From the NCBI RefSeq assembly GCF_013408795.1, contig NZ_JACCCC010000001.1:2480001-2544000 (forward strand): a stretch of 64,000 nt of DNA, in the 5' to 3' direction. The number at the start of each line of letters is the position of its first letter. The stretch's first letter is position 1. The position numbers were made by a program, and so were the translations under genes. Shown one piece after another: positions 45,609 through 54,284 of the stretch. The DNA comes from Spinactinospora alkalitolerans. Lineage in GTDB: Bacteria > Actinomycetota > Actinomycetes > Streptosporangiales > Streptosporangiaceae. Under the pieces are notes generated by a model. The model did no database searches, was not told the DNA's origin, and saw only the letters and a list, made by a program, of their open reading frames with translations.

Positions 45609-46724
45609 ATGAAAGTACTGATCGTCGGCTGCGGCATCACCGGTTCGGCCCTGGGCATCCTGTTGGCGCGCGCGGGCGCCGAGGTCGACATCGTCGAGCT
45701 CGAACCCAAGTGGAGCACGCTGGGCTCAGGCATCACCCTGCAGGGCAACGCGCTGCGGGTGCTGCGCGAGCTGGGCGTGTGGGAGCAGGTGGCGGCCGCC
45801 GGCTACGCCTTCGACTCCCTGGGCATCCGCGCCCCCGACGGCACACTGCTGTTCGAGGGCCAGGACCACCGCACCGGCGGACACGACCTGCCCGCCACCC
45901 TGGGCATGGACCGGCCCGACCTGCAGGCCGTCCTGCTGGCCGAACTGCGCCGCGCCGGCGCTCGCATCAGCCTGGGCCGCACCGTCCAAGCGCTGGAGGA
46001 CACCGGCGCGGGCGTCGACGCGGTCTTCGACGACGGCACCGCCGACTTCTACGACCTCGTGGCCAGCGCCGACGGAATCCGCTCCCGGGTCCGCACGATG
46101 CTCGGCATCGCCGACACCCCCCAGCCGGCGGGCATGGGCATCTGGCGGGTCCACGCCCGGCGCCCCGGCAGCGTGACCCGGACCGACCTGGCCTACGGCG
46201 GCCCCTGCCACATCGCCGGCTACTGCCCCACCGGCGCCGACACGCTCTATGCCTACCTGGTGGAGGACGCCCGCCCCTTCGAGGACGTGCGCGCCGAGGA
46301 CAAGGCCGCGGTGATGCGCGAGCTGGCCGCGCCCTACGGCGGGGCCTGGAAGGAGATCGCCGAGGACATCACCGACCCCGACCGGATCAACTACACCTGG
46401 TTCGAGTCGCTGCTGGTGGCGCGGCCCTGGTACCGGGCAAACACGGTACTCCTCGGCGACGCGGCGCACGCCTGCCCGCCCACCGTCGCCCAGGGGGCGG
46501 CGATGTGCCTGGAGGACGCCTGGGTGCTGTCCCAATTGCTCATCGAGCGCGGCGGCGCCGGCCCCGACGTGCTGGAGGCGTTCATGGAGCGCCGGTTCGA
46601 GCGGGTGCGCACCGTCGTCGACAGCTCGCTGCAGATCACCCGGTGGCAACTGGAGGGCGCACGCGACGCCGACGTCCCCGGCCTGATGGGGCACGTCGCC
46701 GCCCTGGTCACGGAGCTTCCATGA
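45609..46724 (+). CDS. FAD-dependent aromatic-ring monooxygenase (group A)
   Basis: A 371-aa flavoprotein with the FAD-binding GCGITGSALGILLARAG (GxGxxG, about residue 7), the NAD(P)H-related ASADGIRSRVR (DG motif, about 153) and VLLGDAAHACPP (GD motif, about 279). These three motifs define p-hydroxybenzoate hydroxylase-type enzymes that hydroxylate activated rings before cleavage. ATG 12 bp after the cyclase gene. The stop overlaps the amidohydrolase start (ATGA). Confidence 0.9.
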   Translation: MKVLIVGCGITGSALGILLARAGAEVDIVELEPKWSTLGSGITLQGNALRVLRELGVWEQVAAAGYAFDSLGIRAPDGTLLFEGQDHRTGGHDLPATLGMDRPDLQAVLLAELRRAGARISLGRTVQALEDTGAGVDAVFDDGTADFYDLVASADGIRSRVRTMLGIADTPQPAGMGIWRVHARRPGSVTRTDLAYGGPCHIAGYCPTGADTLYAYLVEDARPFEDVRAEDKAAVMRELAAPYGGAWKEIAEDITDPDRINYTWFESLLVARPWYRANTVLLGDAAHACPPTVAQGAAMCLEDAWVLSQLLIERGGAGPDVLEAFMERRFERVRTVVDSSLQITRWQLEGARDADVPGLMGHVAALVTELP

Positions 46725-47740
46725 TCGTCGATGTGCACGCCCACGTGCTGCTGCCCGGTATCGAGGAGGCACTGGCCGACCACCCCGGCCTGGTCGAGCA
46801 CCGCGCGCTGGAGGCCCGCCGCAACGGGCTGCGGGCGCAGGAGGTCTCCGGGCGCATGATCGGCGAGCGCCTTGCCCGGCTGACCGACCCGGTCGTGCGG
46901 CTGGCCGACATGGACGCCGCCGGGGTGGACGTGCAGATCGTCAGCCCATCGCCCTCCCACTACCACTACTGGGCGCCGCCGGAGGAGGCCGAGCGGATCT
47001 ACCGGACGGCCAACGAGGGCGTGGCCGCCCACTGCGCGCACGCGCCGAGCCGCCTGCACGGGCTGGGTCTGGTGCCGCTGCAGCACGCGGACCTGGCATC
47101 GGCCGCACTCGACCACGCACTGGACGCGGGTCTCAAAGGTGTGGAGATCTCCTCCCACGCGCCCGGCCGGGAACTCTCGGATCCGGCCCTGGAGCCGCTG
47201 TGGGCGCGCGCCGACGAGCGGCGGGCGGTGGTCTTCGTGCACCCCTTCGGCTGCACGCTCGGCGAGCGGCTGGACCGCTGGTACCTGTCCAACATCGTCG
47301 GCCAACCGGTGGAGAACGCGGTCGCACTGTCGCATCTGATCTTCTCCGGGGTGCTCGACCGCCACCCGGACCTCAAGGTCGTCGCCGCCCACGGCGGCGG
47401 CTACCTGCCCACCCACCTGGGCCGCGCCGACCACGGCTGGCGCGTCCGGCCCGACGCCCGCGGCTGCGCCCGCGAACCCGGCTCCTACCTGCACCGCATC
47501 TGGTTCGACTCGCTGGTCCACGACCCGCGCGTGCTGCGCCACCTGGTCGAGGCCGTCGGAGCCGACCGGGTCGTGCTCGGCTCCGACCACCCCTTCGACA
47601 TGGGCACCGACGACCCGCTGGCCGCACTGCGCGGCGCCGGCCTGGACGCCGCCTGTGTCGAAGCGATCAGCGGCGGCAACGCCGCCGCCCTGTTCGACCT
47701 GCCCGCGATCGGCACCCGCACCGCAACCCGAAGGAAGTGA
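46721..47740 (+). CDS. Amidohydrolase-2 family decarboxylase/hydrolase (ACMSD-like)
   Basis: A 339-aa TIM-barrel metal enzyme: HxH at H6/H8 (VDVHAHVL), barrel His in VFVHPFG and AAHGGGYLPTHLGRADHG, and Asp in LGSDHPFDMG. This is the ACMSD/gamma-resorcylate-decarboxylase branch, which removes carboxyl groups from aromatic or ring-opened acids. Translationally coupled to the monooxygenase (ATGA) and 5 bp ahead of the dioxygenase. A decarboxylation step in the meta-cleavage route is inferred. Confidence 0.87.
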   Translation: MIVDVHAHVLLPGIEEALADHPGLVEHRALEARRNGLRAQEVSGRMIGERLARLTDPVVRLADMDAAGVDVQIVSPSPSHYHYWAPPEEAERIYRTANEGVAAHCAHAPSRLHGLGLVPLQHADLASAALDHALDAGLKGVEISSHAPGRELSDPALEPLWARADERRAVVFVHPFGCTLGERLDRWYLSNIVGQPVENAVALSHLIFSGVLDRHPDLKVVAAHGGGYLPTHLGRADHGWRVRPDARGCAREPGSYLHRIWFDSLVHDPRVLRHLVEAVGADRVVLGSDHPFDMGTDDPLAALRGAGLDAACVEAISGGNAAALFDLPAIGTRTATRRK

Positions 47741-47745
47741 TCACC

Positions 47746-48684
47746 GTGTCTGAGCGCCTCATCACCCACCTGCGCCACGTGGCACTGGCCGTACCCGACT
47801 ACGACAAGCAGCACGCCTTCTTCACCGACATGTGGGGTCTGAGCGAGGTCGCCACCGACACCGGCCTGTCCTTCCTGGCCGCCGAGGGCTCCCCGGAGAA
47901 CTACATCGTCCGGCTGCGCCGGGCCGAGGAGAAGCGCGTCGACCTGATCGCTTTCGGCGCCGAGACCCCCGCCGACGTCGACGCGCTCGCCGACCGGCTC
48001 ATGGCCGCGGGCGTCGAGATCGTCGGCGAACCCGGCTCGGTGGACACTCCCGGCGGCGGCTACGGGTTCCGCTTCTTCGACGTCGACGGCCGCACCGTGG
48101 AGGTCTCCAGCGGCGTGGCGACCCGCATCCACCGCAGGGTCGAGGAGCGCGAAGCGATCCCGGTGCGCCTCTCGCACGTCGTGCTCAACTCCACCGACAT
48201 CGACCGCACCCGCCGCTGGTACGAGCACCACCTGGACTTCGCGCTGTCGGACACGCTGAGCTCCCCGCATATGGGCGAGGTCATGCACTTCATGCGGTGC
48301 AATCCGCAGCACCACAGCATGGCCATCGCCAAGGGCCCGCACCCCTCGCTGCACCACATCTCCTTCGAGATGCGCGGCATCGACGAGTACATGCGCGGCA
48401 CCGGGCGGCTGCTGCGCGGCGGTGTGCGCAAGATCTGGGGGCCGGGACGCCACCTGGCCGGCGACAACACCTTCTCCTACTTCCTGGACCCGCACGGCAA
48501 CACCCTGGAGTACACCACCGAACTCGAACTGCTCGACGAGGACTCCTGGCACCCCCACGTCTACGACTTCTCCCAGCCCGAGGTCACCGACCAGTGGGGC
48601 ACCGCCAACCCCATGGACGAGTTCGTGGCCAAGGAGTCCTTCAACGACCCCGATCGCGGCGTCTTCGTCGCCCCGCCCGTCTAG
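47746..48684 (+). CDS. Type I extradiol ring-cleavage dioxygenase (VOC fold)
   Basis: A 312-aa two-module VOC protein. The second module has the iron ligands in the expected places: His in RLSHVVLNS (about 144), His in SLHHISFEM (about 205) and Glu in NTLEYTTELE (about 256). The first module is the degenerate structural half. Such enzymes split catechol-type rings next to the two hydroxyls. AAGGAAG lies 8 nt before the GTG. Fifth gene of the operon. Confidence 0.9.
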   Translation: MSERLITHLRHVALAVPDYDKQHAFFTDMWGLSEVATDTGLSFLAAEGSPENYIVRLRRAEEKRVDLIAFGAETPADVDALADRLMAAGVEIVGEPGSVDTPGGGYGFRFFDVDGRTVEVSSGVATRIHRRVEEREAIPVRLSHVVLNSTDIDRTRRWYEHHLDFALSDTLSSPHMGEVMHFMRCNPQHHSMAIAKGPHPSLHHISFEMRGIDEYMRGTGRLLRGGVRKIWGPGRHLAGDNTFSYFLDPHGNTLEYTTELELLDEDSWHPHVYDFSQPEVTDQWGTANPMDEFVAKESFNDPDRGVFVAPPV

Positions 48685-48744
48685 AGCACACAGAGTCGCC
48701 CCGCCCAGCCGGAGACCAGGGAACCAGAGAAGAGAGGAGACGCG

Positions 48745-49695
48745 GTGCGTTTCGCCCGCTATGAGTACGAGGGGCGCGTGCACAGCGCCGTCGTCGACGG
48801 CGACGCGCTGCACCCGCTGCCCGCCGACCTGCTCATGCTCATCGACTCCGGCGAGCTGCACGCGGCCGGCCGCGCGGCCCTGGCCGGCCCGGCCGGGCCG
48901 CGCCTGGCCGAGGTGCGGCTGACGGCGCCGCTGGACCCGCCGACCGTGCGCGACTTCGTCGCCTTCGAGGAGCACGTCGAAGGGGTCCGCCGCAGCGTCT
49001 CCGGCGCCGAGGGCGTACCTGCGCAGTGGTACGCGGCGCCGACGTTCTACTTCGCCAACCCCTACGCGGTCATCGGTCCCGGCGACGACGTCGCCGTGCC
49101 GCCCGGCTCGGCGGCGCTGGACTTCGAGCTCGAGGTCGCCGCCGTCATCGGGGCACCGGGCCGCGACCTCAGCCCGGAGCAGGCCCGTGAGCACATCGTC
49201 GGCTACACCGTCTTCAACGACTGGTCGGCCCGCGACCTGCAGTCCGCGGAGATGCAGGTGGGCCTGGGCCCGTGCAAGGGCAAGGACTCCGCCGCGACAC
49301 TGGGCCCGTGGCTGGTCACCGCCGACGAGCTGGAGCCCTACCGCGACACCGAGGGGTTTTTGCGCCTGGCGCTGACCGCCGAGGTCAACGGCGAGGTCGT
49401 CGGCCGCGACCTGCTGTCCAACATGGGCTGGCCGTTCGAGGACCTCATCGCCTACGCCTCCCGCGGAACCTGGGTGCGCCCCGGCGACGTCCTGGGCTCG
49501 GGCACCTGCGGCAACGGCGGATGCCTGGCCGAGCTGTGGGGACGGCGCGGCCGCCAGGACCCGCCCCCGCTGCGGCCCGGCGACACCGTGACACTGACCG
49601 TGGAAGGCATCGGCACGGTCTCCAACGCGGTGGTCACCGGAGCCGAGCCGGTGCCCATCGCCCCCGCGCGCGCCCGGCCCCGCGAACGGACCTGA
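48745..49695 (+). CDS. Fumarylacetoacetate hydrolase-family protein (second copy)
   Basis: A 316-aa FAH-fold protein; family signatures FVAFEEHVEG (about 72), ALDFELEVAAVIGAPGRDLS (about 127-146), GYTVFNDWSARDLQ and GSGTCGNGGCLAELWGRRGR. It is only distantly related to the first FAH copy in this operon, so two successive steps (for instance hydratase and C-C hydrolase) are plausible. GTG start with AAGAGAGGAG upstream. Last gene; remnants follow. Confidence 0.88.
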   Translation: MRFARYEYEGRVHSAVVDGDALHPLPADLLMLIDSGELHAAGRAALAGPAGPRLAEVRLTAPLDPPTVRDFVAFEEHVEGVRRSVSGAEGVPAQWYAAPTFYFANPYAVIGPGDDVAVPPGSAALDFELEVAAVIGAPGRDLSPEQAREHIVGYTVFNDWSARDLQSAEMQVGLGPCKGKDSAATLGPWLVTADELEPYRDTEGFLRLALTAEVNGEVVGRDLLSNMGWPFEDLIAYASRGTWVRPGDVLGSGTCGNGGCLAELWGRRGRQDPPPLRPGDTVTLTVEGIGTVSNAVVTGAEPVPIAPARARPRERT

Positions 49696-49739
49696 CCCGC
49701 CGCGCGGGGGTGTGGGCGAGGAGGCGTCGGCGGGCGAGC

Positions 49740-49912
49740 TGAGGACCTGCACCGCCGCCACCGTGGCCGGCGACGGCACCTGGCGGGTGGGCTCGGGCGC
49801 CGTCGTGGCCGCCGACCTGCTGATGGGCGAGTACCGCGACGCCCGGCTCGAACCGCACGGGTGGGACCGCCCCGGTTTCGGCGGCGCGGCCTGGCCCACC
49901 CCGGCCACCCCT
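49740..49912 (+). pseudogene. Alpha-L-rhamnosidase fragment
   Basis: TWRVGSGAVVAADLLMGEYR then DARLEPHGWDRPGFGGAAWP resembles the N-terminal sugar-binding region of bacterial alpha-L-rhamnosidases. About 55 codons, no catalytic domain. Confidence 0.5.
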
Positions 49913-50019
49913 TCGAAAGTCCTGGGTGAAGGACTGGATGTGGCCGGAGAGCCAGTCGGCTCCGCCGTAGACGACGTCGACGCCGGGGGCCTGCCGGGTG
50001 GTGTAGCCGCGTTCCTGGC

Positions 50020-50270
50020 GGGGTGAGTGCAGATCGATGGTGTCGTCGGACAGGCCGGCGGCGGAGCCGAAGACGATCTGGACCAGCCCGGCGTCGGCGT
50101 GCTCCTCCACATCCTCATCGGGGGCGGCCACGATCAGATCGGCGACACCGTCACCATCGACGTCATTGGCAACAGCCACAGGCTGGGCGTGGACCGGAGA
50201 GGCCGCCAAAGGAGCCAGCAGAACCAGCCCAGGAAAAGGCCAGACCTCTTCGCTCTAGGAGCGGGGGAGT
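50020..50270 (-). pseudogene. FG-GAP/integrin-repeat protein fragment
   Basis: The - strand reads a signal-peptide-like run (GLVLLAPLAASPVHA) then VAVANDVDGDGVADLIVAAP, an FG-GAP calcium-binding repeat (DxDGDGxxD). There is no usable start codon before a stop, and the frame degrades after about 60 residues. Confidence 0.55.
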
Positions 50271-50582
50271 CACTCGCATTATATTCCTTTCGCGTCGCCG
50301 CCACAGAGCGCACCGAACACTCGGCACTCCCGGCTCCGCGGCGGACCGCCAACGGTTGAAGATCAGCCGGCAATCGGCCGGACCGGCATCTGTACAGGTT
50401 GCTATCTGCCGCTGTCACACGGTCCGGTGCCGCGTACACCTGGAAAACGGGATCTCTTGTGCTCTCGCCGATTGGCCTGTCCGGCGACTACCTCAGATGT
50501 CCCTGACCGAGCTCGGTGAGAGGAGTGCCTCCCATGATTCCCGGGCATGTAAGGTTCCAGCCTGGACTGCGAAGGGGGATAG

Positions 50583-50681
50583 GTGCGTCCAAGCAAGGAA
50601 TCTCAGTTGGCACGGAGATTGATGGTGGCTTCAGCCTGCGTATTTCTGGCTCTTGGCCTTGTCGGATCGCATTGGGTGTAG
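50583..50681 (+). CDS. Possible 32-aa single-helix membrane peptide
   Basis: GTG at 50583 after AAGGGGGAT; encodes a basic N-terminus and a hydrophobic segment LMVASACVFLALGLVGSHWV. Similar coding-like sequence continues in another frame downstream, so it may be the head of a frameshifted gene. Confidence 0.25.
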   Translation: MRPSKESQLARRLMVASACVFLALGLVGSHWV

Positions 50682-50825
50682 GTGTAGTTGTTGACTTCTT
50701 GACGCCTGGAGTCGGGTCGGCGAATCTCCCTGCCTTGCTGGATCCAGCAGAAGTGCAATGATGGACGCTTCGGCACTTGATCGCACCCGATAAAGACTTC
50801 TGATCGTTCTCCGTAGGGGGATGCT

Positions 50826-51140
50826 TCAAGGGCCGGCTTGCAGGCATTCGGTCAGGCCGGTGACCTGTTCGGCGAAGGTGCGTCTGGTACAGGCCGGGGC
50901 GGTGCACAGGAAGCGGCGGATGGTGAGGTCGATAACGGCCCGTCTGCCGCTCAGGGCGGTGTCATGGAGCCGCCGTCGGTAGCGGCTGTGCACCCGTTCG
51001 GACGTGTTGTCGCAGGTGGGGCATCGTGCGTGGGGTGCGCGGGGGCGGGCGTGAATCCGCACGAGGTCGGGGGCCTGATCAACGCGTTCGACGATGATCC
51101 CGGCCAGGTGCGGGAGGAGGGCACCGAGGTATTGGTCGGT
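50826..51140 (-). pseudogene. ISL3-family transposase, N-terminal fragment
   Basis: LGALLPHLAGIIVERVDQAP, then the zinc-finger CPTCDNTSERVHSRYRRRLH, DLTIRRFLC and CTRRTFAEQV are the start of ISL3-type transposases. The reading frame ends at TECLQAGP; the DDE catalytic part (about 300 residues) is absent. Confidence 0.75.
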
Positions 51141-51280
51141 ACACGCTCGTCATCCTTGCGGGCCTGGGCCGCTCCGGGGGCCGTTTCCGTCACGAAATAC
51201 GGGCTGGATCCAGTATTCACGTGTCGCCGGCACTGACCAGCTCCGAGCCGCATCCGACCGCCGAGGAGATCGCGGTCGGC

Positions 51281-51424
51281 GATGCGCAGCGGTCTGTCCG
51301 ACCTGGCTCCCGGTGATATCGACCAGCTCGCCGTCCTGATCCGCGCCCGACTCAAACTCATGCAGTACCACCCCGAGTTGCTCGAGGGGTGTCTCGCCGG
51401 GACCGGGTTGTCCCTGGGACCGTG
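51281..51424 (+). CDS. Possible 47-aa hypothetical protein
   Basis: ATG at 51281; MRSGLSDLAPGDIDQLAVLI then ARLKLMQYHPELLEGCL looks like two amphipathic helices. No RBS and no family recognised. May be debris. Confidence 0.2.
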
Positions 51425-51502
51425 ATCCCATAAATCCAACCTCAGCAAGCATTGACTCACGTTCCCCCATGTGACTTAATTGATCCATCGGTTCACTAGG
51501 TA

Positions 51503-51524
51503 GACCGAGTAGGTTGGCTCGGTC
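51503..51524. promoter_or_regulatory. 22-bp inverted repeat upstream of the ABC importer
   Basis: GACCGAG-N8-CTCGGTC, 100 bp before the permease start. Operator-like; the cognate regulator is not in the window. Confidence 0.5.
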
Positions 51525-51623
51525 GTTTCCGACGGTACGTCTGGTCAACGGGCTTATCAGGCTCACACAGGTTCTAGACCGGGCCCCGCGCAGCCTTACC
51601 AGATAGGTCACGGAAGGCCGGCA

Positions 51624-52550
51624 ATGACACAAACCCGAATGCGTCCGTCTCCGACGACGCCACCGGTTCCTCAGGAGTCCGTGCCTGTCCGGCAGTGGGC
51701 GACCCCCTTCGTCAGCGCGCTGGGATGGTTCTTCGGTGTCGCGGTGGTCGGAACCGCACTGTGGGAGGGCTACAAAGCATTCGGCCAGTTGACTGGCGAC
51801 GTCTTCCCTGGTACTGACATCAACCTGCCAGTTTCCACTGATGACTTGGCGATGCCCCACACCTGGTCAATCGCGGCCTCGCTCATCGAACCCGTGCAGC
51901 GGGGAGTCGACATCTCTCTCGGCTCTTACCTGGTGCAGCAAGCGATGGTGACACTCCAGGAATCCTTCGCCGGACTGCTACTGGGCACGCTGGTGGGAGT
52001 ACTACTGGCAGTGGTGTTCCTGTGGTTCGGTGCGGTACGCCAAGGACTGATGCCCTGGGTGGTCGCCTCTCAGACGGTGCCGCTTGTGGCCATCGCCCCC
52101 ATGGTGGTGGTCTGGGGCGGACAATTGGGGCTCCCCGCCGGGATAACAGTCGCCGCGATCTCCGCTTACCTAGCGTTCTTTCCCATTGTCATCAACATGC
52201 TGCGAGGTCTGCAGTCTCCGCCGACGATTCAGGTCGATCTCATGCGTTCGATCGCTGCCTCTAACGGTCAGAGTCTGAGAATGCTGCGCTTTCCTGCCGC
52301 GCTTCCGTACTTGTTCGCCGGGCTGCGCGTGGCTGCCACAGCCAGTGTGATCGGGGCGATCGTCGGGGAACTCTCGGCCGGGACCGGGAACGGAATCGGC
52401 CGGGTGATCCTCAACTTCACCTACTACTACTCCAGTGGGCCGGAGAAACTGTACGCAGCCGTGCTCGTAGCCTCCTTGGCCGGCATTGTCTTCGTTCAGT
52501 TCATCCATCTGGCCGAAGGTCTGCTCCTACGCCGCCGACCGCGCAGCTGA
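51624..52550 (+). CDS. ABC importer permease 1 (SsuC/ThiX type)
   Basis: A 308-aa membrane protein with an N-terminal extension, then six or so helices and the BPD_transp_1 EAA-like loop (DLMRSIAASNGQSLRMLRFP, about 206-225). The family moves nitrate, sulfonates, taurine or pyrimidine precursors. Codons here end in A/T more often than in the rest of the window (for example many gta, tct, aag). First gene of the importer: permease, ATPase, permease, binding protein. Confidence 0.87.
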   Translation: MTQTRMRPSPTTPPVPQESVPVRQWATPFVSALGWFFGVAVVGTALWEGYKAFGQLTGDVFPGTDINLPVSTDDLAMPHTWSIAASLIEPVQRGVDISLGSYLVQQAMVTLQESFAGLLLGTLVGVLLAVVFLWFGAVRQGLMPWVVASQTVPLVAIAPMVVVWGGQLGLPAGITVAAISAYLAFFPIVINMLRGLQSPPTIQVDLMRSIAASNGQSLRMLRFPAALPYLFAGLRVAATASVIGAIVGELSAGTGNGIGRVILNFTYYYSSGPEKLYAAVLVASLAGIVFVQFIHLAEGLLLRRRPRS

Positions 52551-52624
52551 TTTTTTACCCAAATCGTCCTCTGCTCTCGTAGGAGATTTAAACCGCCGCG
52601 TATGTCCCGATGAAAGGTAAGCCG

Positions 52625-53419
52625 GTGAGTAACCGTGTGGTGATCGACGTCGATAATGTTGACAAGGTCTTTGACGCCTCCGGCAAGAATTCCGTTGCTG
52701 CTCTGCAGGGCATCGACCTGACTATCGACGAGGGGGAGTTCGTCTCGCTACTCGGCCCCAGCGGGTGCGGAAAGAGCACATTGCTGCGCGTCATGGCCGA
52801 CCTCACTGCTTCCACCAGTGGGCGTATCGAGGTGAACGAAAAGAGCGCCACCCAAGCACGGCAAGATCGTGACTACGGGATGGTGTTTCAGCAACCAGGT
52901 CTGTTCGAATGGCGTTCGGTGCTGCGTAATGTCGAACTCCCGCTTCAGGTAGCCGGAGTAGCTAAGGAACAGCGGCGTCAGCGCGCCCAGAAGATGCTCG
53001 AGCTAGTCCATCTCTCCGATTTCGAGCGTCACTTTCCGTGGCAATTGTCCGGTGGCATGCAACAGCGCGTCTCCATCGCCCGCGCCCTTACTAGCGCCCC
53101 AAAGATCCTGCTTATGGACGAGCCGCTCGGCGCGCTCGACGAGATGAACCGAGAGTATCTGCAAAGTGAGTTGCTGAGGATCTGGGACAGCACGAAGACC
53201 ACCGTCGTCTTTGTGACGCACAGCATCTCCGAGGCGGTGTTCCTCTCCAGTCGGGTCGTGATCATGTCGCCCCGGCCGGGCCGTGTGGCGGGGGTCGTGG
53301 AGGTCGACCTTCCCTATCCGCGTACCGCGCGAACGCGCACCAGCCCGGAGTTCTACGACAAGGTCACCGAGGTCCGCACGGCGCTGCACGCTGTGCTGGC
53401 CGAGACGGAGACGGTCTGA
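52625..53419 (+). CDS. ABC importer ATPase (SsuB/TauB/ThiZ type)
   Basis: A 264-aa ATPase from the GTG at 52625 (AAAGGTAAG upstream; the ATG at 52610 lacks a close RBS). Walker A GPSGCGKST (about 41), Q-loop MVFQQPGLFEW, signature LSGGMQQR (about 142), Walker B ILLMDEPLGALDE (about 160). The ending is typical of nitrate/taurine-type importers. The stop overlaps the second permease start (TGATG). Energises uptake of the substrate bound by the lipoprotein gene product. Confidence 0.9.
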   Translation: MSNRVVIDVDNVDKVFDASGKNSVAALQGIDLTIDEGEFVSLLGPSGCGKSTLLRVMADLTASTSGRIEVNEKSATQARQDRDYGMVFQQPGLFEWRSVLRNVELPLQVAGVAKEQRRQRAQKMLELVHLSDFERHFPWQLSGGMQQRVSIARALTSAPKILLMDEPLGALDEMNREYLQSELLRIWDSTKTTVVFVTHSISEAVFLSSRVVIMSPRPGRVAGVVEVDLPYPRTARTRTSPEFYDKVTEVRTALHAVLAETETV

Positions 53420-54237
53420 TGACCGCGATCGATTCGTCCTCAGCCCGAAGCTCGCTGGTGTCTCCGTCCTGGCTCCTCCACAATGTGCTACCAGTGATCG
53501 TAGCGCCTGTGGTGATCCTGACCTTGTGGCAGGCGCTGGTGCGCGGCTTCCAGGTGGATTCTTTCGTGCTACCCGCCCCCACCGATATCGCCGGTGCGCT
53601 CGTCGAGGAAATCGGTACGATCCTCTCCGCGTCGACGGTAACCGTTCGCGCTGTCCTCCTCGGCCTTGCCAGCGGGGTGAGCGGCGGTGTGACTGTGGCC
53701 TTGTTACTAGCCCGTTTCCGGTCGCTCTCGGCGCCGATCTTGACCGTTGCCGTCATCGTCAACTGCGCGCCGATCGTTGCGTTGGCGCCAATCTTCAACA
53801 ACTGGCTGGGTACCGCGAGCATCGCCTCCAAAGCCGGAGTAGCGGCGATCATGGTGTTCTTCCCGGTTCTTGTGAATACCACACGTGGACTGCTCAACGT
53901 CTCCGCCCTGCACTTGGAGGTCATGGAATCCCTGGCAGCGAGTCCGCGTCAGGTAACTCTCTGGGTGCGCCTTCCCAACGCGCTGCCTTATCTGTTCAAC
54001 GGGGTGAAGTTGGGAACGACCCTCAGCGTCATCGCAGTTATCGTCAGCGAGTACTTTGGCGGCCCAGCTGACGCGCTCGGTGTCTATATCGCACAGATGG
54101 CGGCGCTGCCTCGCTATGCCGAGGCGTGGGCGGGAATCCTCGTCTCCGCTGCGTTGGGCCTCGCTCTCTTTGGACTGGTCAACCTGCTGGAACGGTATTT
54201 GATGCCCTGGAATGCCACTACGGGTTCCGGCGGGTAA
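53419..54237 (+). CDS. ABC importer permease 2
   Basis: A 272-aa permease with about six helices and the EAA loop VMESLAASPRQVTLWVRLPN (about 169-188). It is divergent in sequence from permease 1, so the channel is probably a heterodimer. ATG overlaps the ATPase stop. A 47-bp gap with AAAGGA leads to the binding-protein gene. Confidence 0.88.
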   Translation: MTAIDSSSARSSLVSPSWLLHNVLPVIVAPVVILTLWQALVRGFQVDSFVLPAPTDIAGALVEEIGTILSASTVTVRAVLLGLASGVSGGVTVALLLARFRSLSAPILTVAVIVNCAPIVALAPIFNNWLGTASIASKAGVAAIMVFFPVLVNTTRGLLNVSALHLEVMESLAASPRQVTLWVRLPNALPYLFNGVKLGTTLSVIAVIVSEYFGGPADALGVYIAQMAALPRYAEAWAGILVSAALGLALFGLVNLLERYLMPWNATTGSGG

Positions 54238-54284
54238 CCGAATCGCCTCTCGCGTATCGGCTCGATCGAACAAAGGATCTTTCC

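Noticed and set aside
47485-50118. 877-codon - strand open frame
   Set aside because: It is antisense to four well-supported enzyme genes and shows only biased composition; same for the long antisense frames at 26964-28997, 30315-32909 and 56178-58232.
51425-51623. TPP riboswitch before the NMT1/THI5-type importer
   Set aside because: No conserved THI-box core (CUGAGA ... ACCUGAUC-like) was seen; only a 22-bp inverted repeat.
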